Source: Mariniphaga anaerophila
Lineage (GTDB): Bacteria > Bacteroidota > Bacteroidia > Bacteroidales > Prolixibacteraceae
Length of the DNA: 64,000 bases
Reading direction: 5' to 3'
Assembly: GCF_900129025.1 (NCBI RefSeq)
Contig: NZ_FQUM01000003.1
Location: 62,001-126,000, forward strand
Shown here: positions 16,356 to 24,995 of the stretch, in pieces
Layout of the letters: every line of letters starts with the position of its first letter
Position numbering within the stretch: the stretch's first letter is position 1
Position numbers and translations under genes: made by a program
Notes under the pieces: generated by a model
Database searches by the model: none
Told to the model about the DNA's origin: nothing
What the model saw: the letters and a program-made list of their open reading frames with translations, nothing else

Positions 16356-16363
16356 TACATTTG
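16356..16363 (+). promoter_or_regulatory. -7 promoter box of the cold-shock gene
   Basis: TACATTTG, a full match to TAnnTTTG, 57 bp before the start codon at 16421. No clear -33 TTG is seen at 19-21 bp. It would give a 5' UTR near 50 nt. Confidence 0.45.
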
Positions 16364-16420
16364 TAGAAATCGCAAATTTTGTTTGCTTAACAATCAAATT
16401 ATTTAACAGGAAAAAAGTAA

Positions 16421-16867
16421 ATGGGAAGATCTCAAGAGTCATTTAACAAAAAAGAAGTACGTAATAAGAAAGAAAAAAAACGGAAAGAAAAAGAAAAAAA
16501 ACGGCTTGCCCGCAAAGAAAATAAGGGCAGCAGTCTTGACGATATGATTGCCTATGTTGACGCAAATGGCAACATTACCGACACACCCCCGGATCCCGAT
16601 CAAAAAGAAGAAATCAATGTAGAAGATATCCAGATAAGTGTTCCCCGCGGACCGCTTGTTGAAATGGATCCTGTACGCAAAGGAACCGTTACTTATTTTA
16701 ACCCGTCAAAAGGGTTCGGTTTTATTACAGATCAGGAAACCCGCGAAAGCATATTTGTGCATGTAAATAACACACTGGAAGATATCCGCGAGGGTAACCT
16801 GGTGAGTTTCGAGGTCGAAAAAGGTCAGAAAGGTCCGGTCGCTGTAAAAGTTGAGATAGTCCGGTAA
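16421..16867 (+). CDS. Cold-shock-domain protein with basic N-terminal extension
   Basis: A 148-aa protein. Residues about 82-148 are a cold-shock domain with the RNA-binding motifs RNP1 (KGFGFIT) and RNP2 (IFVHV). The N-terminal 35 residues are almost entirely Lys, Glu and Arg (repeats of KKEKKRKEKEKK), likely a coiled or disordered nucleic-acid-binding arm. A short middle segment (MIAYVDANGNITDTPPDP) links them. Members bind single-stranded RNA and act as chaperones. This long form is usual in Bacteroidota. It is monocistronic, with its own TAnnTTTG box. Confidence 0.9.
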   Translation: MGRSQESFNKKEVRNKKEKKRKEKEKKRLARKENKGSSLDDMIAYVDANGNITDTPPDPDQKEEINVEDIQISVPRGPLVEMDPVRKGTVTYFNPSKGFGFITDQETRESIFVHVNNTLEDIREGNLVSFEVEKGQKGPVAVKVEIVR

Positions 16868-16893
16868 TCTCTCATCTAATTCAAATTACAGGT

Positions 16894-17118
16894 TTATTTT
16901 TTCAGATACCTGGCAACGTTAACTACGATTGTCAGGATTATACTTATGATTATCATTGAAGTAATCGGGAAGAATACTTTGCTGTTTTCCTTTTCAATGC
17001 GGATATCCCCGGGCAATTTTCCAAACCAGGAAAGAAGCCAGGGGGCTATGTAAAGCAACACCCCGATTACAATTAAAATAATCCCTCCAACAATAAACCA
17101 ACGTGCCATATTTTTCAT
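16894..17118 (-). CDS. DUF2905-family small membrane protein
   Basis: A 74-aa protein with two transmembrane segments (residues 8-30 and 48-70) joined by a loop WFGKLPGDIRIEKENSKVFFP. The FGxLPGDI loop is the DUF2905 signature. The family has no assigned function. It lies 19 bp downstream of the Mut7-C protein gene on the same strand, probably cotranscribed. The start could be either Met1 or Met4 (MARWFI), the latter being more usual in the family. Confidence 0.82.
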   Translation of the reverse strand: MKNMARWFIVGGIILIVIGVLLYIAPWLLSWFGKLPGDIRIEKENSKVFFPITSMIIISIILTIVVNVARYLKK

Positions 17119-17137
17119 TTAAAACCAATTCATAAAC

Positions 17138-17923
17138 CTATCCTTTTTCCAACTTGGCAACCCACCTGGCAATATGCTCCAAATGAGAACCCTCCCAGTA
17201 TATTTTTCCGCATCCGACACATTTCCAAAACTTCTGATAGTAATGCATTGTATCTTCCGACAAAACATTTCCGAGGTTTTCCTTTTCAGCCGCTTCCAAC
17301 TCACCGTTGCAGTTAGAGCAACGCGAAAACGGCCGAAACGAGTACTGTAGCTGCAGCCGTTCAATCACTTCTCGCAATTGTTTTTTGGGATCATCATTCC
17401 GAATCCAGTAACCGTGAGTAACAACATTTTGCTTTAAAATTCCACGGTCGCGCGTAAGAATAATCCGGGTTTCTTTTAACGAAATGGCGATAATTTCGTC
17501 ATCTTCAAAATCGTTTCGAAACAAAGTATCAAACCCCAGCAAACGCAGTTTACGGGCAAGTTTTCCCAAATTTACATCCACCACAAACCGCGATTCGCGC
17601 AGCGGCTCCGCCCTGAGTCGCACAACCGGAGAGATATCAAACGATTCGAACCGGGGATAAACAGAAATTTCTTCGCCTCCTGCCAGATGATAATCAAACC
17701 CTACCGATCTGCCGTTTACCAAAATTAAATCCACTTCTCCGTGCGGAATGTCCAGCGCCTGAATAACATTTCTGATGGCCGGGCGGCCTTTAAATTCATA
17801 CACAAACTTCCTTTTTCGCCAGGCTTTTGGCAGATGGTCGTTCAGCTCTTCGTAAAAACGCAAGTTCACCTTACGAATTACGGCCGAGTGGTTTGTTCCG
17901 GTATGTTCACCTCTGGTTGTCAT
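17138..17923 (-). CDS. Mut7-C RNase-domain protein with N-terminal ThiS/MoaD-like domain
   Basis: A 261-aa protein with two recognisable parts. Residues about 15-90 resemble a ubiquitin-like ThiS/MoaD fold (LRFYEELNDHLP..., ending VYPRFESFD). Residues about 105-250 match Mut7-C (DUF82), a PIN-like RNase domain: RFVVDVNLGKLARKLRLLGFDT with the first acidic residue, ILTRDRGIL with the second, then a zinc ribbon formed by CSNCNG and CVGCGKIYWEG. Mut7-C proteins are predicted RNases; activity here is inferred. Divergent to surE, with DUF2905 downstream. Confidence 0.88.
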   Translation of the reverse strand: MTTRGEHTGTNHSAVIRKVNLRFYEELNDHLPKAWRKRKFVYEFKGRPAIRNVIQALDIPHGEVDLILVNGRSVGFDYHLAGGEEISVYPRFESFDISPVVRLRAEPLRESRFVVDVNLGKLARKLRLLGFDTLFRNDFEDDEIIAISLKETRIILTRDRGILKQNVVTHGYWIRNDDPKKQLREVIERLQLQYSFRPFSRCSNCNGELEAAEKENLGNVLSEDTMHYYQKFWKCVGCGKIYWEGSHLEHIARWVAKLEKG

Positions 17924-18028
17924 TCAGTTAAAAAAAAGAATACGAAAGATAACAAAACAGCGGATATCCTGCCAATTTTATTGACCTGACGCAACCTTGA
18001 AATAATTCTTTTCTTTCATATTTTGGGT

Positions 18029-18036
18029 TATCTTTG
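18029..18036 (+). promoter_or_regulatory. -7 promoter box of surE
   Basis: TATCTTTG, a full TAnnTTTG match, 20 bp before the ATG at 18056. It implies transcription starts near 18043 and therefore rules out the in-frame upstream start at 18023. Confidence 0.55.
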
Positions 18037-18055
18037 TTTTTTGTTGAAAAATACT

Positions 18056-18817
18056 ATGACAGAAAAACCTTTAATATTAGTTACCAACGACGACGGCATT
18101 CACGCAAAAGGCCTCCGGGAGCTGGTTGAAGTAATGCAATTTTTTGGCGAAGTAGTAGTAATTTCCTCCGAAGTTTCCATGTCCGGAAAAGGGTGTGGCA
18201 TTACGGTGGATCAGCCGCTGCGTGCTATTCCTGTTGAAAAAATTCACGGTGTGCCAACCTGGAAAAGCAACGGCACGCCGGTTGACAGTGTAAAACTGAG
18301 TTTTAACAACCTGTTCGACAGGACACCCGATTACGTGGTTTCCGGAATTAATCACGGAGCCAACTCATCCATTAGTGTAATCTACAGCGGAACCATGGGC
18401 GCTGCCATCGAAGGAAGCTTGCATGGTGTGCCATCGCTGGGTTTTTCGCTTGATGATTTCAGGCCGGATGCCGATTTTTCGAAAGCCAAAATTATTGTGG
18501 CCAAAGTTTTCCAAAGCGTGCTCGACAATGGCCTGCCTCCTTTTACCTGTCTTAATGTGAACGTACCAAAAGGAAAGCCCAAAGGCGTAAAAGTATGCCG
18601 ACAGACTCACGGAAAATGGGTGGAAGAATTTGAAAAAAGGCTTGATCCGCATGGGCGGGAATACCATTGGCTCTCGGGCTACTTTAAAAATTTTGAAGAA
18701 GGTTCTCCTGAAACCGACATAGATGCCCTGCAAAATAACTATGCGGCAATTGTTCCGGTTTCTGTTGACATGACCTGTTACAAAACCCTGGAACAACTTA
18801 AAAACTGGACATTTTAA
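18056..18817 (+). CDS. surE: 5'-nucleotidase SurE
   Basis: Metal-dependent nucleoside 5'-monophosphatase of 253 aa. The N-terminal LVTNDDGIHAKGL carries the two Asp metal ligands; SMSGKG, SNGTPVDSVKL and VSGINHGANSS, with a metal-ligand Asn, follow; YSGTMGAAIEG is also conserved. I start at 18056 because the promoter box overlaps any earlier start. The stop and the start of the next small membrane-protein gene overlap as TAATG, and lpxB is 9 bp after that, so surE, the small gene and lpxB form one operon, a common grouping in Bacteroidota. Confidence 0.96.
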   Translation: MTEKPLILVTNDDGIHAKGLRELVEVMQFFGEVVVISSEVSMSGKGCGITVDQPLRAIPVEKIHGVPTWKSNGTPVDSVKLSFNNLFDRTPDYVVSGINHGANSSISVIYSGTMGAAIEGSLHGVPSLGFSLDDFRPDADFSKAKIIVAKVFQSVLDNGLPPFTCLNVNVPKGKPKGVKVCRQTHGKWVEEFEKRLDPHGREYHWLSGYFKNFEEGSPETDIDALQNNYAAIVPVSVDMTCYKTLEQLKNWTF

Positions 18818-19119
18818 TGTCACGCAAAAACAGAAAACCGCTCGATGCGCCTGCCGTGGGTTTCTTTGCCGGATTTTTCTTACCGGTAGTGGTATTTTTT
18901 GCAGTTTACTGGTTTGGCGAAAGTGACATTTCCTTTGAGAACTACGTAAAAAACCTCTGGCATTTGCACGCGCTGGTAAAACTCGGAAGCTTGTGCGTTT
19001 TTGCCAATCTTGTGGTTTTCATGGCATTTATTCGTCTGAAATACGATCAGGCAGCCCGCGGCGTGTTGGGCGCAACCATTATATACGCTTTGGCAGTACT
19101 AATATCAAGAGCATTCTAA
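18817..19119 (+). CDS. Small membrane protein between surE and lpxB
   Basis: A 100-aa protein with three predicted transmembrane segments (about 13-33, 50-72 and 80-98) and a basic N-terminus (MSRKNRKPLD). I do not recognise a named family. Its start codon overlaps the surE stop (TAATG) and it ends 9 bp before lpxB, so it is translationally coupled to one and cotranscribed with the other. The placement suggests an accessory role in lipid A or envelope work, but nothing in the sequence shows it. Confidence 0.8.
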   Translation: MSRKNRKPLDAPAVGFFAGFFLPVVVFFAVYWFGESDISFENYVKNLWHLHALVKLGSLCVFANLVVFMAFIRLKYDQAARGVLGATIIYALAVLISRAF

Positions 19120-19128
19120 AATTGTGAA

Positions 19129-20262
19129 ATGAAATATTACCTGATAGCCGGTGAAGCATCGGGCGATTTGCACGGGTCTAACCTGATGCGCGAACTAAAA
19201 AGAAAAGATCCGGAAGCCCGGTTTCGTTTTTTTGGTGGTGATTTAATGAAAAACCAGGGAGGAACCCTTGTTAAGCACTACCGCGAAATGGCGTTCATGG
19301 GATTTCTGAACGTTATTTTAAACCTGAAAACCATTGGCAGAAACATGAAATTCTGCCGGGAAGATATTCTCAGCTTTAAGCCAGACGTGCTTGTTTTGAT
19401 CGATTATCCCGGGTTTAACCTGCGCATGGCCGAGTTTGCAAAGAAAAACGGCATTAAAGTATATTACTACATTTCGCCCAAAGTATGGGCATGGAAAGAG
19501 TTCCGGGTAAAAAAAATAAAACAATTTGTGGATGAGCTTTTTACAATTTTGCCCTTCGAAACAAATTTCTTTAAAAAACATGGCGTAGACGTAAATTACG
19601 TTGGTAATCCGCTGATGGATTCAGTAACGGCATTCCGCAAAAAATCGCTTTCAAAACAAGAATTCTTAGATAACAATAATCTGGACGACAGGCCAATTGT
19701 TGCATTGCTTTCGGGCAGCCGAAGGCAGGAAGTAAAAAATACGCTTCCGGTTATGAAAAAAGCAGCGGCTTGTTATCCCGAATTCCAGTTTGTGGTAGCA
19801 GGCGTTAATACTGTCGATTCTAAACTCTACAAAAGCATATTAAACGGCTTTCCCATTCCGGTTATTTATAACCAGACCTACGATTTACTGAATAACTCGT
19901 ATGCTGCGCTTGTGGCATCGGGAACAGCAACACTTGAAACAGCGCTGTTCGGAATTCCCCAAACGGTATTATATCGTGTTGAAGGAGGATGGCTGCTTCA
20001 TTTCATCATGAAAAATTTCTTTTTGAAAGTAAAATGGGCTTCGCTTCCCAACCTCATTCTAAATAAAGAGGCGCTTAAAGAATATTTGCAGGCTGACCTC
20101 ACCTTTAAAAATGTAAAAGACGAGTTGCACCGACTGCTGTATGAACAGGATTACCGGGACAAAATAATGGCCGATTACAATCGTTTAAATGAATTAATGG
20201 GCGCACCCGGCACCTCGCAGCGTGCTGCAACAAAAATGATAGAATTGATAAAAACCGTTTAA
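19129..20262 (+). CDS. lpxB: Lipid-A-disaccharide synthase
   Basis: GT19 glycosyltransferase of 377 aa that condenses UDP-diacylglucosamine with lipid X to form the lipid A disaccharide at the inner membrane. Recognisable stretches are LIAGEASGDLHGS at the start, MAFMGFLNVI, LIDYPGFNLRMA, YYISPKVWAWKEFR, LPFETNFF, ALLSGSRRQEV and ASGTATLETALFGIPQTVLYR. It shows that the cell makes lipopolysaccharide or lipooligosaccharide. It is the third gene of the surE operon; gldFG follows after 54 bp. Confidence 0.97.
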   Translation: MKYYLIAGEASGDLHGSNLMRELKRKDPEARFRFFGGDLMKNQGGTLVKHYREMAFMGFLNVILNLKTIGRNMKFCREDILSFKPDVLVLIDYPGFNLRMAEFAKKNGIKVYYYISPKVWAWKEFRVKKIKQFVDELFTILPFETNFFKKHGVDVNYVGNPLMDSVTAFRKKSLSKQEFLDNNNLDDRPIVALLSGSRRQEVKNTLPVMKKAAACYPEFQFVVAGVNTVDSKLYKSILNGFPIPVIYNQTYDLLNNSYAALVASGTATLETALFGIPQTVLYRVEGGWLLHFIMKNFFLKVKWASLPNLILNKEALKEYLQADLTFKNVKDELHRLLYEQDYRDKIMADYNRLNELMGAPGTSQRAATKMIELIKTV

Positions 20263-20316
20263 ATTTGACGTCGACAAATTGGAGTTTTAAATTTTGAACG
20301 GCCAACATTAATCGAA

Positions 20317-22731
20317 ATGTACAGCTTATTCAAAAAAGAGATAAAAACATTTTTCGGGTCACTGATTGGATACCTCGCTATTTTGGTTTTCCTGTTAGTT
20401 ACCGGAATGTTTCTTTGGGTATTTCCCGGCGCATACAACATTCCGGACAACGGCTATGCCACGCTGGAAGGATTTTTTTCGCTCGCTCCGTGGTTGTACC
20501 TTTTTCTGATTCCGGCAATTACCATGCGTTTTTTTGCTGAAGAAAAACGTACCGGCACACTCGAAATTCTACTCACCAGGCCACTTTCTGATTTGCAACT
20601 CATTTTTGCCAAATTTATGGCCGGAATGGTGTTGGTAATTTTCTCACTTCTGCCCACCCTGCTCTACTTTTTATCGGTCTACCTCCTGGGAAATCCAATC
20701 GGCAGCATCGATACCGGGGCAACCTGGGGCTCGTTTTTCGGGTTGTTTTTTCTGGCGGCCATTTACCTGGCAATCGGAATTTTCGCCTCGTCGCTGACCG
20801 ACAACCAGATTGTTTCGTTCATCCTTGCCATGGCGCTCTCCTTTGTTTTTTACCTCGGGTTCGATTTTATTGCCACTTCCGGGATTCCGTATATTCTGGA
20901 ACAAATTTTCGGATGGTTAAGCATCAGCAACCATTACCTTTCTGCTTCGCGCGGGGTGATCGATTTGCGCGACCTGATCTATTTTACGGGAATGACTTTT
21001 CTGTTTTTGTGGTTCACCCGTTGTTTTTTGCGCAAAGGAACCTGGCGACAAAATAGTTTCAGAATAAGTTCATCATTTGTTGTTTTCATTCTTCTGATTG
21101 TTTTTCTGATTTCAGGAAATGTACTCTACCGTTTTGATCTGACTTCAGATAAACGTTACTCGCTTTCGAACATTAGCGCAGAGCTGGCAACAGAACTGGA
21201 TCACCCCGTAGAAATAGAATTTTACCTGGCCGGAAAACTGGAGCCGGGGTTACGTAAATTACAGCAGGAAGTGTTCGAAAAAATTGCTGTTTTAAATGTT
21301 TATGCGCCAAAAAAAATAAGACTCCGAATTACAGATCCATACGCCATTTCAAACCCCGAAAAGCGCGAAAAATTTACAAACGATCTGATTAAAAAAGGAA
21401 TTCAGCCTACCAGTTTCAGACAACAAACCAACCAGGGCGTGAGTTCCAAACTTATTTTTCCGGGGGCAGTAGTTCGTTACAACGGGAAAGAAACAGCGGT
21501 AAATTTTTTGAAATACAATCCCGATTTCTCCCACGAAGCCAACTTTAATCATTCCGCCGAAAGTGTTGAATTTGAATTGGCAAATGCATTTCAGAAGTTA
21601 ATGCGCACCCGGCACTCAACGGTTGCCTTTCTCGAAGGGCAAGGAGAAGCAGACCGCTACCAGGTTTATGATTTTGCATCGGCGCTGGCAGAAGACTTCA
21701 GGGTTACACAAATTTCCACTGATTCGCTGGCAGAAAAATCAGACAAAATTGATGTTCTGATAATTGCGAACCCAACGGAGCCGTTTTCTGAAAAAGACAA
21801 ATTTTACATTGACCAGTTTATTATGAAAGGCGGGAAAACACTCTGGCTCGTTGACCCGGTGCAAGTGAGCCTCGACAGCCTTTCGACGGGATATCAGACT
21901 TTGGCATTTCCGCGCAACCTGAACCTGGGCGACCAGCTTTTTCGTTACGGAGTTCGGCTTAATTACGAACTTTTGCAAGATGTTGAATGTGCCCGTTTAC
22001 GTGTAAATACTGCTCCGCCGGGCACTCCGCCGCAGTTTACTTTGCATCCGTGGTACTATTCTCCCTTGCTGGTTCCGTCAGATAACCATCCGCTCAGCCG
22101 AAATCTGAATCGCGTATTTACCGAATTTGTTTCGTCCATAGATACCATCACCGGAAACCCGCAGGTCCAGAAGGAAATTATTCTTTCCTCTTCGCCCTAC
22201 GCAAGACGGGTAAAATCGCCGTCCACCGTTAGTCTCAAAAACATTGACAATCCGCCGGCACGTGAGCTTTTCAACCAATCATTTATTCCGGTTGGTGCTC
22301 TGCTGGAAGGAACTTTTACTTCGGTGTTTAAAAACAGAATGCTGGAAGCACTGGGAATTCCGGACACAGAAATCATTCCTGAAAGCCAGCCAACAAAAAT
22401 GGTTGTAATTGCAGATGGCGGAATTATAACAAACCAGGTTGATTACTCAGGCAATCCGCCGCGTTTTCATGAAATGGGGTTTGACCGTGTTTCCGGCCAA
22501 ACATTTGGAAACAAAGAGTTTCTTCTGAACACTGTTTACTATTTGAACGACAATCGCGGAATTATGCAACTGCGCAACCGCAATCAAAAACTTCGGCTGC
22601 TCGATAAAGTGAGGTTGCGCGAGGAAAAACCCTTATGGCAATGGCTAAACGTACTGTTACCACTTGCCGTTATCGCACTTTGGGGAATCGCATACAACTT
22701 CATGCGAAACAGAAGATACAGCCGTTCATAA
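20317..22731 (+). CDS. gldFG: GldF-GldG fusion, gliding-type ABC transporter permease and auxiliary subunit
   Basis: An 804-aa protein that joins two parts usually encoded separately. Residues 1 to about 245 are an ABC-2 permease like GldF, with six hydrophobic segments and RFFAEEKRTGTLEILLTRP. From about 250 a further transmembrane segment (VVFILLIVFLISGNVLYRF) leads into a large GldG-type extracytoplasmic region (DKRYSLS, FLEGQGEADRY, DVLIIANPTEPFSEKDKFYIDQFI, GGKTLWLVDPV), closed by a C-terminal membrane anchor. In flavobacteria GldA, GldF and GldG form an ABC transporter needed for gliding; in Bacteroidales the function is less clear. No gldA ATPase is adjacent. Confidence 0.88.
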   Translation: MYSLFKKEIKTFFGSLIGYLAILVFLLVTGMFLWVFPGAYNIPDNGYATLEGFFSLAPWLYLFLIPAITMRFFAEEKRTGTLEILLTRPLSDLQLIFAKFMAGMVLVIFSLLPTLLYFLSVYLLGNPIGSIDTGATWGSFFGLFFLAAIYLAIGIFASSLTDNQIVSFILAMALSFVFYLGFDFIATSGIPYILEQIFGWLSISNHYLSASRGVIDLRDLIYFTGMTFLFLWFTRCFLRKGTWRQNSFRISSSFVVFILLIVFLISGNVLYRFDLTSDKRYSLSNISAELATELDHPVEIEFYLAGKLEPGLRKLQQEVFEKIAVLNVYAPKKIRLRITDPYAISNPEKREKFTNDLIKKGIQPTSFRQQTNQGVSSKLIFPGAVVRYNGKETAVNFLKYNPDFSHEANFNHSAESVEFELANAFQKLMRTRHSTVAFLEGQGEADRYQVYDFASALAEDFRVTQISTDSLAEKSDKIDVLIIANPTEPFSEKDKFYIDQFIMKGGKTLWLVDPVQVSLDSLSTGYQTLAFPRNLNLGDQLFRYGVRLNYELLQDVECARLRVNTAPPGTPPQFTLHPWYYSPLLVPSDNHPLSRNLNRVFTEFVSSIDTITGNPQVQKEIILSSSPYARRVKSPSTVSLKNIDNPPARELFNQSFIPVGALLEGTFTSVFKNRMLEALGIPDTEIIPESQPTKMVVIADGGIITNQVDYSGNPPRFHEMGFDRVSGQTFGNKEFLLNTVYYLNDNRGIMQLRNRNQKLRLLDKVRLREEKPLWQWLNVLLPLAVIALWGIAYNFMRNRRYSRS

Positions 22732-22897
22732 ATACCTGAAAAATTCGAAGTACTCAATACATAAAAAAAGATTAAAGTTTGTATATTCGTTAATTGATTT
22801 TTCCTTCTTATATGGGCTGAATCAAACGAAAAGCAGGCAATATCAAAACCAGGATATCAACCTGTTCTAATGAAAAAAATGAAATAAAATATTTACT

Positions 22898-24028
22898 ATG
22901 AAGTTTGTTGTTTCAAGTACCGATTTACTGAGCCACCTTTCAGCTATCAGCAAGGTTATCAGCAGCAAAAGCACAATGCCTATTCTGGACAATTTTCTGT
23001 TTCAGTTAACCGATGCCAACCTGACTATTACGGCTTCGGATCTCGAGTCAACTCTTATTACGCAAATGGAGTTGGACAACACCGAAGGAGAAGGCGCCAT
23101 TGCAGTGCCTGCCAAACTGTTAATTGATACGTTAAAAGAATTTCCGGAACAACCGCTTACATTTCAAATTAATGCAGAAAACTACGGCGTTGAGATTTTT
23201 TCCGATAACGGAAAATATAGCATTGTCGGACAAAGTGGCGAAGATTTCCCGGATCTTCCTGAAATTTCAGAAGATGATTCCACTGCGGTTACTGTAGCTC
23301 CTAAGATTCTGCTAAAAGGCATTGAAAAAACTTTATTTGCCACTGCTGACGATGAGTTGCGCCCGGTAATGAATGGTATTTTCGTGGAACTTTCTCCCGA
23401 CAGTATGGGGTTTGTTGCTTCCGATGCCCACAAACTGGTACGCTACCGCAGATCAGATGCAGCATCAGAGTTCGAATCATCATTTATTCTCCCGAAAAAA
23501 CCTGCAAGCTTACTACGTAACCTGCTGCCAAAAGAAGAATTTGATGTTAAGCTGGAATTTGACAATAAAAATGCTCAGTTTACACTCACCAACTACAAAC
23601 TCATCTGCCGCCTGGTAGAAGGAAACTACCCGAGTTACAATTCGGTTATTCCTCAAAATAATCCCAACAAAATGATTATTGACAGGCTGGCGTTTTACAA
23701 CACCGTAAAAAGGGTTTCGGTATTTTCAAACCAGGCCAGTAACCTCATTAAGCTGAATATTAACGACAACCAGCTTGTGGTTTCGGCCCAGGACATCGAC
23801 TTTTCCATTTCTGCTGTTGAACGCCTGAGTTGCGAGTACGACGGAGAAGAAATTGAAATCGGATTCAAATCCACATTCCTGCTCGAAATTCTTTCCAACA
23901 TCTCTGCCAGCGATGTAAAAATGGAAATGAGCGACCCATCGCGCGCAGGACTTCTGTTACCGGCAGAAACCGACGAAGATGCAGAAGATGTACTGATGCT
24001 TTTAATGCCAATGATGATAAACGCATAA
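22898..24028 (+). CDS. dnaN: DNA polymerase III sliding clamp (beta subunit)
   Basis: Ring-shaped processivity clamp of 376 aa, three repeats of the clamp domain. The N-terminus MKFVVSSTDLLSHLSAISKVI, the STMPILDNFL stretch, GEDFPDLP, the second-domain FATADDELRPVMNGIFVE, ASDAHKLVRY, and the end VLMLLMPMMINA are typical. It stands about 166 bp behind gldFG and is not beside dnaA, as is common in Bacteroidota. A structured region and a terminator-like hairpin follow before the exonuclease gene. Confidence 0.97.
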   Translation: MKFVVSSTDLLSHLSAISKVISSKSTMPILDNFLFQLTDANLTITASDLESTLITQMELDNTEGEGAIAVPAKLLIDTLKEFPEQPLTFQINAENYGVEIFSDNGKYSIVGQSGEDFPDLPEISEDDSTAVTVAPKILLKGIEKTLFATADDELRPVMNGIFVELSPDSMGFVASDAHKLVRYRRSDAASEFESSFILPKKPASLLRNLLPKEEFDVKLEFDNKNAQFTLTNYKLICRLVEGNYPSYNSVIPQNNPNKMIIDRLAFYNTVKRVSVFSNQASNLIKLNINDNQLVVSAQDIDFSISAVERLSCEYDGEEIEIGFKSTFLLEILSNISASDVKMEMSDPSRAGLLLPAETDEDAEDVLMLLMPMMINA

Positions 24029-24071
24029 AATATTTACAAGTAAACAAAAGTTCTGTTCTGTGAAATTTAGT

Positions 24072-24152
24072 GGACACAGAAACAGGCCAGGTGTCCCAAA
24101 AGGCAGTTTATCCCGGTTAGTTTCGGGGACTGATTTTCGGACACCTTCTTTT
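24072..24152 (+). promoter_or_regulatory. Possible attenuator between dnaN and the exonuclease gene
   Basis: GTGTCC at 24091-24096 can pair with GGACAC at 24072-24077, or with a second GGACAC at 24139-24144. The second pairing extends to AGGTGTCC / GGACACCT, encloses an inner hairpin (CAGT...TCCCG / CGGGGACTG) and is followed by TTCTTTTT, so it looks like a Rho-independent terminator. The two pairings exclude each other, which is the logic of an attenuation switch. A plain terminator is the simpler reading. Confidence 0.5.
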
Positions 24153-24164
24153 TAAAATAAAACC

Positions 24165-24971
24165 ATGCAGTTAAATTTAAAAAACCCGGTCGTATTTTTC
24201 GACCTTGAAACAACAGGAATTGACATTGCCAAAGACCGAATTGTTGAAATCGCGCTGTTAAAAGTGCAACTGGACGGCTCAGAAGAAGAAGTGCTACAAC
24301 GCATAAATCCGGAAATTCCCATATCGGAAGAGGCAACCCGGGTACACGGAATAACAAATGAAGACGTGGCCAACGAGCCTACTTTTAAAGAGGTAGCAAA
24401 AAGGCTGGCAAAATTTATTGAAGGATGCGACCTTGGAGGATTCAATTCCAACCGCTTCGACATTCCCCTGCTTGCCGAAGAGTTTATACGTGCTGACGTT
24501 GACATCGACCTCAAAAAACGAAAATTCATAGATGTACAGGCCATTTTCCACAAAATGGAAAAACGCACACTGGCAGCTGCCTACAAGTTTTACTGCGACA
24601 AAGACCTGATTGATGCCCACAGTGCCATGGCAGATACAAAAGCCACTTACAATGTTTTAAAGGCTCAACTCGACAAATACCAGGGAGTAGAATACGAAGA
24701 CAACCGCGGCAAAGTGTCAACGCCCGTTGTAAACGACATGGAAAAGCTAAGCGAATTTTCGGCCTACGACCGCAATGTAGATTTTCTGGGAAGAATAGTT
24801 TACAACGACAAAGGCGTGGAAGTATTCAATTTTGGGAAGAACAAAGGCGTTCCGGTTACTAAGGTACTGGAAGAACAGCCCGGGTATTTCGGATGGATTA
24901 TGAATGGAGATTTTCCGTTGTACACCAAAAAAGTACTTACGCAGATAAAACTGCGGATGATGGAAAAATAG
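24165..24971 (+). CDS. DnaQ-like 3'-5' exonuclease
   Basis: A 268-aa DEDDh exonuclease. Motif ExoI is VVFFDLETTGID, ExoII lies in GGFNSNRFDIPLL, and ExoIII includes DAHSAMADTKAT with the catalytic His and Asp. The fold fills residues 5-175; the tail (residues about 200-268, FLGRIVYNDKGVEVFNFGKNKG and GYFGWIMNGDFP) resembles the putative quorum-sensing-regulated or DUF3820-like add-on found on Bacteroidota members. It could be a proofreading subunit or a repair and RNA-processing nuclease. It lies between dnaN and an FAH-family enzyme, 136 bp and 24 bp away. Confidence 0.9.
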   Translation: MQLNLKNPVVFFDLETTGIDIAKDRIVEIALLKVQLDGSEEEVLQRINPEIPISEEATRVHGITNEDVANEPTFKEVAKRLAKFIEGCDLGGFNSNRFDIPLLAEEFIRADVDIDLKKRKFIDVQAIFHKMEKRTLAAAYKFYCDKDLIDAHSAMADTKATYNVLKAQLDKYQGVEYEDNRGKVSTPVVNDMEKLSEFSAYDRNVDFLGRIVYNDKGVEVFNFGKNKGVPVTKVLEEQPGYFGWIMNGDFPLYTKKVLTQIKLRMMEK

Positions 24972-24995
24972 ACCCAGCAAAAAAGAGACAGGCAG

